21,287 nt of DNA, from positions 1 through 21,287 of the forward strand of contig JAEWPQ010000004.1 of NCBI GenBank assembly GCA_023460575.1. The letters run 5' to 3'. The DNA is from Bacillota bacterium. Lineage in GTDB: Bacteria; Bacillota; Clostridia; Lachnospirales; Lachnospiraceae. The notes under the pieces are model-generated. The model searched no databases, was not told the origin of the DNA, and worked only from the letters and a program-made list of their open reading frames with translations. Shown here piece by piece: positions 14,523 through 21,287 of this stretch (position 1 is its first letter; every line of letters starts with the position of its first letter). The position numbers and the translations under genes are program-made.

Positions 14523-16034
14523 ATGGGAGAAGTAAAAACATTAAAGTATTTTGTAAATGGTCAGTGGAAGGAATCTAAAACAACGAAGTATACAGACGCC
14601 TTTGATCCAAGTACCGGTGAAGTGATTGCCAAAGTACCATGCTGTACACCGGATGAAGTGGAAGAGGCTGTGGCAGCAGCGAAAGCAGCATTTCCATCCT
14701 GGTCAGCAACTCCGGTAATTAAAAGAGTCCAGATACTTTATAAGCTGAGAGATTTACTGATTGAGCATATGGATGAGCTGACCATGCTGGTAGCAAAAGA
14801 AAACGGTAAAAACTGGGATGAAGCCCAGGGTGATGTATTGAAAGCAAAGGAAGGAACCGAGCAGGCCATCAGCGCTCCGTCACTGATGATGGGAGAAAGC
14901 TTAATGGACGCTTCCAGCGGATTCGATACTGTTTTATACCGTATGCCTCTGGGTGTATTTGCAGGCATTGTGCCATTTAACTTCCCTGCCATGATCCCCA
15001 TGGGCTGGATGACTCCCATGTGTATCGCATGCGGCAACACCATTGTTTTAAAAGCAGCGTCCTTCACTCCACAGTCCAGCATGCGTATCGCAGAGCTGTA
15101 CAAAGAAGCAGGACTTCCGGACGGTGTTATTAATATCGTTACCTGCTCCAGACATGAAGCAGAGATCCTGCTGACTCATGAAGATGTCAAGGGCATCACC
15201 TTTGTAGGCTCCACATCTGTTGGAAAACACATTTACTCTACAGCTGCAGCCACCGGCAAGAGAGTACAGGCTCTTTGCGAAGCTAAAAACCATGCTCTTG
15301 TTTTAAAAGATGCTCCAATCAAACGTGTAGCAGCAGGAATCATCAATTCCACCTTTGGATGTGCCGGTGAAAGATGTATGGCTCTTCCTGTAGTCGTTGT
15401 TCAGGAAGAAATCGCTGATGCACTTGTAGCTGAGATTGTTGCTCAGGCTAAGAATTTAAAAGTGGGACCTGCCTATGACAAGACCACAAATCTTGGTCCG
15501 GTTATTAATCAGGCACACAAAGACTCAGTCGTTAAGTGGATCGAGACAGGTATCGCAGAAGGTGCAAAGGTTGTACTGGATGGCCGCGATGTAGTAGTGG
15601 AAGGGTATGAAAACGGATTCTACTTAGGGCCCACAATTCTTGACCATGTAACTCCTGAAATGAGCGTAGGAGAAAGAGAAATCTTTGGACCGGTTCTGTG
15701 CATTAAGAGAGTGAAGACTTTTGAAGAAGGACTTGAAGTGATGAATGCCAATCCATTTGCCAACGGTTCGGTTATCTTCACACAGAACGGCCGCTATGCA
15801 AGAGAGTTTGCAAGACATACAGACGGCGGTATGATCGGTATCAACGTAGGTATTCCGGTACCGGTTGGAATGTTCCCGTTCAACGGCAATAAGCTGTCAT
15901 TTATCGGAGATCTTCACTGCTTAGGCAAAGATGGTTTCAGATTCTATACAGAAAACAAAGTTGTGACCACAAGATGGTTTGACGAAGAAACAGGCGAATC
16001 AACAGCAGTTAATACCTGGGATGGAACAATTTAA
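14523..16034 (+). CDS. iolA: CoA-acylating methylmalonate/malonate semialdehyde dehydrogenase IolA
   Basis: This 503-residue aldehyde dehydrogenase is of the MmsA/IolA type. It shows IVPFNFPAMIPMGWMTPMCIACGNT, quoted here only for its NFP and CGN core, the cofactor loop FVGSTSVGKHIY, and catalytic Cys285 in GERCMA. It converts malonate semialdehyde to acetyl-CoA and CO2 with NAD and CoA, the last step of the inositol pathway. ATG 14511 opens the frame but abuts AAAGGA (14505-14510), leaving no spacing. ATG 14523 gives MGEVKTLKYFVNGQW, which aligns with the usual N-terminus, so it is chosen. It lies 69 bp after iolJ, with only a weak possible promoter between (TTGATA 14469-14474). Confidence 0.93.
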   Translation: MGEVKTLKYFVNGQWKESKTTKYTDAFDPSTGEVIAKVPCCTPDEVEEAVAAAKAAFPSWSATPVIKRVQILYKLRDLLIEHMDELTMLVAKENGKNWDEAQGDVLKAKEGTEQAISAPSLMMGESLMDASSGFDTVLYRMPLGVFAGIVPFNFPAMIPMGWMTPMCIACGNTIVLKAASFTPQSSMRIAELYKEAGLPDGVINIVTCSRHEAEILLTHEDVKGITFVGSTSVGKHIYSTAAATGKRVQALCEAKNHALVLKDAPIKRVAAGIINSTFGCAGERCMALPVVVVQEEIADALVAEIVAQAKNLKVGPAYDKTTNLGPVINQAHKDSVVKWIETGIAEGAKVVLDGRDVVVEGYENGFYLGPTILDHVTPEMSVGEREIFGPVLCIKRVKTFEEGLEVMNANPFANGSVIFTQNGRYAREFARHTDGGMIGINVGIPVPVGMFPFNGNKLSFIGDLHCLGKDGFRFYTENKVVTTRWFDEETGESTAVNTWDGTI

Positions 16035-16050
16035 TATTTGTTTTTATTGA

Positions 16051-16084
16051 AAAAATAGCACGCATATACTTGCGTGCTATTTTT
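16051..16084 (+). terminator. Terminator of iolJ-iolA
   Basis: AAAAATAGCACGCA (16051-16064) and TGCGTGCTATTTTT (16071-16084) form a perfect 14-bp stem with a 6-nt loop ending in five T. The core GCACGC/GCGTGC is shared with the palindrome in the iolC promoter, and the right arm overlaps a possible -35 of the next gene. Confidence 0.9.
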
Positions 16085-16098
16085 ATGTGTGATATGAT
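16070..16098 (+). promoter_or_regulatory. Possible promoter of the LacI-family regulator gene
   Basis: TATGAT (16093-16098, 5 of 6) has TTGCGT (16070-16075, 3 of 6) 17 bp upstream. That -35 lies in the right arm of the terminator palindrome. Confidence 0.4.
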
Positions 16099-16128
16099 TG
16101 GTGAAGTGAATGTTAAAGGAGAGAACAG

Positions 16129-17148
16129 ATGGCGGGAACGAATCGGGAAATAGCAGAGCGGGCAGGTGTGTCCAGAGGTACCGTTGACCGCGCGTTAAAT
16201 AAACGGGGACGCATTGACAGGGAAGTGGAAGAACGGATCTTTCAGATTGCAGATGAAATCGGTTATGTGCCGAAAAAAGAAAAGAAGGCAGTAAAAAAGG
16301 AATCGGTTAAAATCGGCATTGTAACCCAGCTGTCAAAATCGTCGTTTATGATTCCAATCAGAAAAGGGTTGGAAGATGCACAAAAAGAACTGAAAAAAAG
16401 AGGGATTGGCTTTGTAATGGAAGAGTGTGTCACGGTGAGCGAGGAAGAACAGCTGGCTGCAATTGAGAGGCTGGAAAAAAGCAAGGTATCCGGCATAGCA
16501 ATCATGCCTGTAGAGTGCGATAAAATCAGGGATAAAATCAATTTGCTGATTGAGCAGGGCATATTTGTAGTGACCTTTAATACGGACATTGTGGGGACAA
16601 AACGCAGCTGCTTTGTAGGTCAGGATAACAGAAGGAGCGGACGCACGGCAGCAGGCCTTATGGGAATGCTTACCGGCGGGCAGGGAAAGATTCTTGCCAT
16701 TACAGGATATTTTGGAAACAGCGTGAACAGCATGCGGGTTGACGGTTTTGTGGATGAGATAAAGAGAACGTTTCCGGGGCTTGAGCTTGTGGGAGTGCAG
16801 AGCAGTTTTGATGAAAAGGAAGAGGTGGAAAAAATCCTGGTCAACACGCTGACTGCTTATCCGGATCTCCAGGGCGCGGTGATATTCTCAGGTGGTCAGG
16901 GGGGCGTTAAAAAGGCCTTTGAAGAGATGAAACTGGAGAGAAAGCCTCATATTATTATCTATGATCTGACCACAGGGAACATGAAGGCGCTGGAAGAGGG
17001 GATCGCGGATTTTCTGATCGACCAGAACGGCTACACACAAGGGTACCGTGCCCTGTTCATTCTTGCCGATATCATGCAGGCGCAAAGCAGAGAGGAACAG
17101 GAATTTTTTTATACGGATATCATTATAAAAACGAAATACAATATTTAA
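16129..17148 (+). CDS. LacI family transcriptional regulator
   Basis: This 339-residue protein has an N-terminal LacI helix-turn-helix (NREIAERAGVSRGTVDRALN, residues 4-24). It is followed by a positively charged hinge and, from about residue 58, a periplasmic-binding-protein fold of the type 4 group (VKIGIVTQLSKSSFM, VVTFNTDI, ITGYFGNS). That fold usually senses a free sugar or polyol. AAAGGAGAG precedes the ATG. It lies between iolA and iolC, behind the iolA terminator and before its own terminator, so it is transcribed alone. From position it probably controls the iolCDBE unit and itself. A palindrome with the GCACGC half-site is present at both promoters. Its ligand, possibly myo-inositol or an inosose, is inferred only from context. 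Confidence 0.9.
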   Translation: MAGTNREIAERAGVSRGTVDRALNKRGRIDREVEERIFQIADEIGYVPKKEKKAVKKESVKIGIVTQLSKSSFMIPIRKGLEDAQKELKKRGIGFVMEECVTVSEEEQLAAIERLEKSKVSGIAIMPVECDKIRDKINLLIEQGIFVVTFNTDIVGTKRSCFVGQDNRRSGRTAAGLMGMLTGGQGKILAITGYFGNSVNSMRVDGFVDEIKRTFPGLELVGVQSSFDEKEEVEKILVNTLTAYPDLQGAVIFSGGQGGVKKAFEEMKLERKPHIIIYDLTTGNMKALEEGIADFLIDQNGYTQGYRALFILADIMQAQSREEQEFFYTDIIIKTKYNI

Positions 17149-17159
17149 AATGACTATAG

Positions 17160-17204
17160 AATCAGGGATCTGTTAATGATAAAAAACAGGTCCTGATTTT
17201 TTTT
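17160..17204 (+). terminator. Terminator of the LacI-family gene
   Basis: AATCAGG (17160-17166) pairs with CCTGATT (17192-17198), and CTGTT (17170-17174) with AACAG (17185-17189), separated by a small internal loop. A run of eight T ends at 17204. Confidence 0.85.
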
Positions 17205-17223
17205 ATTATCAGAGCGAAATCAC

Positions 17224-17252
17224 TTGCACGCGGACTGCGTGCGTGGTATAAT
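17224..17252 (+). promoter_or_regulatory. Promoter of iolCDBE with an embedded palindrome
   Basis: TTGCAC (17224-17229, 4 of 6) and a perfect TATAAT (17247-17252) are 17 bp apart. GCACGC (17226-17231) and GCGTGC (17237-17242) form an inverted repeat with a 5-bp centre that overlaps the -35 and fills the spacer. A further half-site GCACGC is at 17278-17283. A protein bound here would block polymerase; the adjacent LacI-type protein is the obvious candidate. Confidence 0.65.
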
Positions 17253-17306
17253 ATAGGCACATGAGATGAGCGAAAAAGCACGCAAACAGATGGGAGAGGT
17301 GTAACA

Positions 17307-18341
17307 ATGGGATATTTAAAATTTAACGAAGCCAGAGAGCTTGATTTAATCCTTCTCGGCAGAGTGGCAATTGATTTTAACCCTGCTTATAATGAGCAGG
17401 TAAAGGAAGAATTTAAGCCGTTAAAAAAGGTTCACATGTTTGAAAAGTTTGTGGGCGGTTCTCCTGCCAACATCGCCGTAGGTGTGACAAGGCATGGCAT
17501 GAAAGCAGGATTTATCGGGAAAGTATCAGATGACCAGTTCGGTGAATTTGTAGTGGATTATTTTAATGAACAGGGGATTGATACCTCTCACATTACAAAA
17601 TGTAAAAATGGAGAAAAGCTTGGACTTACCTTTACGGAGATGCTTTCTTCCAGTGAAAGCAGCATTTTAATGTACCGCAACTGTATTGCTGATCTGCAGC
17701 TTGATGTGGAGGACATAAATGAAGAGTATATTAAAAAGGCAAAGGCCATTTTAATCTCAGGGACTGCGCTTGCACAGAGTCCGTCAAGAGAAGCAGCTCT
17801 TAAGGCTGTGATGCTGGCTAAGAGAAACGATGTCAGAATCATTTTCGACATTGATTACAGGGCATACAACTGGAAGAATACAGATGAGATCTCCGTATAT
17901 TATTCAACCGTTGCAAAAGAAGCTGATATTATTATGGGATCAAGGGAAGAATTTGACCTGACAGAGAAGCTCATTAAACCTGGCATGACAGATGAAGAAA
18001 GTGCAGCTCTCTGGCAGGGATATCATGCAAGAATTGTGGTGATCAAGCACGGAATGAAGGGTTCCACTGCATATACCCACGACGGCCAGTCATTTTCCAT
18101 CAAACCATTCCCGGTAGAAGCCAGAAAGGGCTTCGGCGGCGGAGACGGATATGGCTCCGGTTTCTTATATGGTCTGTATCAGGGCTGGGATATTATTGAC
18201 TGCCTGGAATTTGGTTCTGCAGAAGCATCCATGATGGTAAAGAGCAATAACTGCTCGGATTCTCTGCCAACACCAGAGGAAGTGCACGCATTTATAAAAG
18301 AGGAAAAGGAAAAATTCGGTGAGATGATCGCCCGTGTATAA
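17307..18341 (+). CDS. iolC: 5-dehydro-2-deoxygluconokinase IolC
   Basis: This 344-residue PfkB/ribokinase-family kinase phosphorylates 5-dehydro-2-deoxy-D-gluconate to the 6-phosphate, the substrate of IolJ. Visible are the first PfkB signature GGSPANIAVG (50-59) and the second region GFGGGDGYGSG (275-285) with the catalytic base Asp280 and the anion hole. The opening ELDLILLGRVAIDFNPAY is characteristic of IolC. The RBS is GGGAGAGG just before ATG 17307. It is the first gene of iolC-iolD-iolB-iolE, with iolD starting 21 bp after its stop. Confidence 0.95.
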   Translation: MGYLKFNEARELDLILLGRVAIDFNPAYNEQVKEEFKPLKKVHMFEKFVGGSPANIAVGVTRHGMKAGFIGKVSDDQFGEFVVDYFNEQGIDTSHITKCKNGEKLGLTFTEMLSSSESSILMYRNCIADLQLDVEDINEEYIKKAKAILISGTALAQSPSREAALKAVMLAKRNDVRIIFDIDYRAYNWKNTDEISVYYSTVAKEADIIMGSREEFDLTEKLIKPGMTDEESAALWQGYHARIVVIKHGMKGSTAYTHDGQSFSIKPFPVEARKGFGGGDGYGSGFLYGLYQGWDIIDCLEFGSAEASMMVKSNNCSDSLPTPEEVHAFIKEEKEKFGEMIARV

Positions 18342-18362
18342 AAATATAAAGGAGAGCGGAAC

Positions 18363-20294
18363 ATGTCAAAAACAATAAGGATGACAACAGCACAGGCACT
18401 TGTGAAGTTCCTGGATAACCAGTATGTTTCAGTGGATGGCACAGAGATAAAATTTGTTGAAGGCTTTTTTACAATCTTCGGTCATGGTATCGCAGTTGGT
18501 CTGGGAGAAGCTCTGGATACAGATCCCGGACAGCTTCGGGTGCTTCAGGGAAGAAACGAGCAGGGTATGTGCCATACAGCGATTGCATTTGCCAAGCAGA
18601 ATCAGCGCAGAAGGATTATTCCCTGTGCTTCCTCAGTAGGACCTGGTGCTGCCAATATGGTTACAGCCTGTGCCACTGCAACTGTTAATAATATTCCCCT
18701 GCTGGTATTTCCGGCGGATACCTTCGCTTCCAGACAGCCTGATCCGGTGCTTCAGCAGTTAGAGCAGAGCAGCAGCCTTGCAACTACTACCAATGATGCG
18801 TTTAAGCCGGTATGCAAGTACTGGGACAGAATCACCAGACCTGAGATGATTATGAGCGCCTTAATTAATGCCATGCGTGTGCTCACTGATCCGGCAGAAA
18901 CGGGAGCCTGCTGCATTTCCCTCTGTCAGGACGTGGAGGGGGAATCCTTTGATTATCCTGAGTATTTCTTTAAGAAACGGGTTCATAAGATTACAAGACC
19001 TGTGGCAGTAGAAGAAGAACTGGAAGAGATCGCAGACATCATTGCAGAGGCTAAGAAACCCATTGTCATTGTAGGCGGGGGAGTGCGTTATTCCGATGCA
19101 GGAGAAACCGTAGAAAAATTCTGTGAAGAATTTAAGATCCCGTTTGGGGAGAGCCAGGCAGGAAAGAGTGCCTGCAAATCAAGCCATCCGTACTGCCTTG
19201 GCGGAATTGGGGTGACCGGTACTTATGCCTCCAATGTCATTGCAAAGGATGCAGATGTGGTAATTGCCATCGGAACCAGACTGAGCGATTTTACAACCAG
19301 CTCCAAGTGGCTGTTTAAAAGAGAAAATGTGAAATTTGTTACGATTAACAACAGCAGATTCCATGCGTATAAGATGGATGCGTCCATGGCAGTGGGAGAT
19401 GCAAAAGTTACTGTTGAGGCACTGACGGAAAAACTGAGAGAAAAACAATATGTGTCCCAGTACCGGAATGAGATTACTGATGCGAAAAAGAAGTGGGATG
19501 AAGAGATGATCCGACTGGGCAGCATTGAATATACAGGAGATGATTTCGAGCCTATTATCAAAGCCAGAGATCCCAGAACAATTCCGGAATTTGTCCGTCT
19601 GACCAATGGTAAGATCACTCAGACCGCCGCACTTGCAGCCATCAGAAGAGTGATTGATGAAGATGCAACAATTATTACAGCAGGTGGTTCCCTTCCAAGC
19701 TGTATGCAGCGTATGTGGACCACTGACAAACGGGGAGGATACCACGCAGAGTACGGATATTCCTGTATGGGATATGAAGTGGCGGCAACCCTGGGCGTTA
19801 AATTTGCTGAGCCGGAACATGAGGTTTACTGTGTAGTCGGTGATTCCAGTTTTCAGATGCTGCACAGTGAAATTATGACCATTATGCAGGAAAGGCAGAA
19901 AGTCAATATCCTGATCTTTGATAACTGCGGCTTTGGCTGTATCAACAACCTGGAGATGAACCATGGAATCGGAAGTCTTGCAACCGAATACCGCTATACA
20001 GACGGCAAGAAGCCAACTGGTGATTTGATTCCCGTTGATTATGCAAAGATTGGCGAGGGCTATGGCTTAAAGACCTATACCTGCCGTACCATTGCAGAGC
20101 TGGAAGATGCATTAAAAGATGCAAAGAGTCAGGAAAAAGCCTGTCTGTTTGACTTAAAGGTAATCCCCAAAACCATGTCTGACGGATATGAATCCTGGTG
20201 GAATGTGGGACTTGCTGATACTTCAGAAAAAGCCAGTGTAAAAGAAGCGTGGGGAAGAGTCATGGAAGGCAGAAATGCAGCGAGAAAGTATTAA
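18363..20294 (+). CDS. iolD: 3D-trihydroxycyclohexane-1,2-dione hydrolase IolD
   Basis: This 643-residue thiamine-diphosphate enzyme opens the ring of 3D-(3,5/4)-trihydroxycyclohexane-1,2-dione to give 5-deoxy-glucuronate. It has the three-domain layout of the acetolactate synthase family. The cofactor-activating glutamate is probably Glu66 (GRNEQGMC). The central domain has VIVGGGVRYSDAG, and the C-terminal diphosphate/Mg motif runs from GDSS (493-496) to DNCGFG (from 520). Its length is that of known IolD proteins. AAAGGAGAG lies upstream of the ATG. It follows iolC and precedes iolB in the same operon. Confidence 0.96.
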   Translation: MSKTIRMTTAQALVKFLDNQYVSVDGTEIKFVEGFFTIFGHGIAVGLGEALDTDPGQLRVLQGRNEQGMCHTAIAFAKQNQRRRIIPCASSVGPGAANMVTACATATVNNIPLLVFPADTFASRQPDPVLQQLEQSSSLATTTNDAFKPVCKYWDRITRPEMIMSALINAMRVLTDPAETGACCISLCQDVEGESFDYPEYFFKKRVHKITRPVAVEEELEEIADIIAEAKKPIVIVGGGVRYSDAGETVEKFCEEFKIPFGESQAGKSACKSSHPYCLGGIGVTGTYASNVIAKDADVVIAIGTRLSDFTTSSKWLFKRENVKFVTINNSRFHAYKMDASMAVGDAKVTVEALTEKLREKQYVSQYRNEITDAKKKWDEEMIRLGSIEYTGDDFEPIIKARDPRTIPEFVRLTNGKITQTAALAAIRRVIDEDATIITAGGSLPSCMQRMWTTDKRGGYHAEYGYSCMGYEVAATLGVKFAEPEHEVYCVVGDSSFQMLHSEIMTIMQERQKVNILIFDNCGFGCINNLEMNHGIGSLATEYRYTDGKKPTGDLIPVDYAKIGEGYGLKTYTCRTIAELEDALKDAKSQEKACLFDLKVIPKTMSDGYESWWNVGLADTSEKASVKEAWGRVMEGRNAARKY

Positions 20295-20326
20295 TCAGCC
20301 GGACATGACAGGAAAGGAAGAAAACT

Positions 20327-21112
20327 ATGAGTCAGGTATTCGGATATCCGGAATTTGATGAGTCCGGAGAAAAGATTTTAACTACTTATACCAATGAGTA
20401 TAAAGATATGAAAATGGACATTCGGGTTTACCGGATGAAGGCGGGGGAGAAAAGAACCTTTTTAAAAGAGGAAGAGGAAACAGCGGTACTTCTTTTAAAA
20501 GGAAGGATTGTATACCGTGGAGGCAGTGTGGAACAGGAAGCCTCCAGAATTGATGTTTTTACGGAAGGCCCCTGGTGTCTGCATGGCTGTGCAGGTACAG
20601 AGATTTCCGTGGAAGCAAAAGAGGACTCAGAAGTTTTAGTACAGTCAGCAGAAAATAAAAGAATCTTTGAAGCGAAACTGTATCAGCCCGAAGATGCACC
20701 ATGGAAATACTCTTCTGTGGGTAAGTTTGGCAATGTGGCAAAACGGCGGGTGAATACGATATTTGACATTGAGATCGCTCCTTACTCCAATATGGTTCTG
20801 GGAGAGGTTTTAAATGACAGGGGAAACTGGTCCGGTTATCTTCCCCACAGACACCCCCAGCCTGAAACCTATTATTTCCTGTTTGACCATCCGGAAGGAT
20901 TTGGTGCAAGCTTTGTAGGAGACCAGGTATTTAAAAGCACAGACGGAAGCTTTTCCGCGATTCCGGGAGGGGAGCTTCACCCCCAGGCAGTCGCTCCGGG
21001 ATACCAGATGTATACCTGCTGGATGATACGTCATCTGGAGGGCAATCCATGGAATCAGACTGACCGCAATGAAGATGAAAGATACGTGTGGCTGCATGAT
21101 GCGGAATTTTAA
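20327..21112 (+). CDS. iolB: 5-deoxy-glucuronate isomerase IolB
   Basis: This 261-residue bicupin converts 5-deoxy-D-glucuronate to 5-dehydro-2-deoxy-D-gluconate, between IolD and IolC. The C-terminal cupin shows the metal-site pattern LPHRHPQPETYYF (His174, His176, Glu180) and GELHPQAVAPGYQMY (His218). The end, MIRHLEGNPWN, matches the family. AAAGGAAG precedes the ATG, 32 bp after iolD. Confidence 0.95.
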   Translation: MSQVFGYPEFDESGEKILTTYTNEYKDMKMDIRVYRMKAGEKRTFLKEEEETAVLLLKGRIVYRGGSVEQEASRIDVFTEGPWCLHGCAGTEISVEAKEDSEVLVQSAENKRIFEAKLYQPEDAPWKYSSVGKFGNVAKRRVNTIFDIEIAPYSNMVLGEVLNDRGNWSGYLPHRHPQPETYYFLFDHPEGFGASFVGDQVFKSTDGSFSAIPGGELHPQAVAPGYQMYTCWMIRHLEGNPWNQTDRNEDERYVWLHDAEF

Positions 21113-21182
21113 ACAACAGAGGGGTTAATGGCCGCGAAACCAGCGGTATAAAAATATAATAAGACAGGGAAGGGAAGCAAAA

Positions 21183-21287
21183 ATGTTAAACAAGGAGAAA
21201 GTTAAATTAGGGATTGCACCAATTGCATGGACAAACGATGATCTTCCGGATTTAGGTAAGGAGAATACCTTCGAGCAGTGTGTCAGC
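21183..21287 (+). CDS. iolE: Inosose dehydratase IolE, N-terminal part, cut by the window edge
   Basis: Thirty-five codons are visible, beginning MLNKEKVKLGIAPIAWTNDD, with DLGKENTFEQC following. The GIAPIAWTNDD segment is the hallmark of IolE, which dehydrates 2-keto-myo-inositol to the trihydroxycyclohexane dione used by IolD. GGGAAG lies upstream of the ATG, 70 bp after iolB. The rest lies beyond the window. Confidence 0.92.
   Translation, partial: MLNKEKVKLGIAPIAWTNDDLPDLGKENTFEQCVS

Noticed and set aside
14738..15103. 121-codon minus-strand frame inside iolA
   Set aside because: It is antisense to conserved aldehyde dehydrogenase sequence, with no family features.
17160..17300. Riboswitch or leader RNA before iolC
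   Set aside because: The hairpin at 17160-17204 is before the iolC promoter and is the terminator of the LacI-type gene; the leader after the promoter is under 60 nt and shows no stable structure.
19179..19964. 261-codon open frame on the minus strand inside iolD
   Set aside because: It lies wholly antisense to a well-conserved gene, shows no recognisable domain, is rich in Cys/His/Ser as antisense frames often are, and has no ribosome binding site of note.
1..21287. Mobile element, CRISPR array, tRNA or phage genes
   Set aside because: No transposase, integrase, terminal inverted repeats, spaced identical repeats or tRNA-like folds were seen anywhere in the window.

Overview
The window looks like a Gram-positive, moderately AT-rich clostridial chromosome, most like the Lachnospiraceae. 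The signs are strong AGGAGG ribosome binding sites, YesM/YesN-type two-component regulation, an Ala/Thr-rich lipoprotein sugar-binding protein, and many Gfo/Idh/MocA enzymes. No mobile element, CRISPR array, tRNA or rRNA was seen. It reads as a carbohydrate and inositol catabolism island. No stretch longer than about 225 bp lacks a gene; the longest gaps (4188-4412, 7703-7916, 13374-13598) hold a terminator or regulatory sites.

Left part (1-4187): the tail of an unrecognised gene is followed by a minus-strand AraC-family regulator. Divergent from it is a three-gene operon of two Gfo/Idh/MocA oxidoreductases and a xylose-isomerase-like TIM-barrel isomerase/epimerase. The divergent promoter region carries an exact 11-bp direct repeat with a 21-bp period, as expected for an AraC-type activator. 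The substrate of this operon is not known.

Middle part (4351-12597): a minus-strand histidine kinase/response regulator pair (YesM/YesN type) faces an ABC sugar importer (lipoprotein plus two permeases, no ATPase). A cytoplasmic GH28 (polygalacturonase-like) glycosidase gene follows. A second, different 11-bp direct repeat, also with a 21-bp period, sits just upstream of the transporter promoter and is the likely YesN-type operator. Together these suggest sensing, import and intracellular cleavage of a pectin-type or related oligosaccharide.

Right part (12594-21287): myo-inositol catabolism. A DeoR-family IolR is divergent from iolJ (aldolase) and iolA (methylmalonate/malonate semialdehyde dehydrogenase). 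A LacI-family regulator gene comes next, then iolC, iolD, iolB and the start of iolE. The last two steps of the pathway are therefore in one unit under IolR and the earlier steps are in a second unit behind the LacI-type regulator. The iolR/iolJ intergenic region contains two readable promoters and two clusters of 11-bp-phased motifs that fit the known Bacillus IolR operator consensus. Inositol dehydrogenase (iolG) is not identified as such, although the two left-hand Gfo/Idh enzymes belong to its superfamily.
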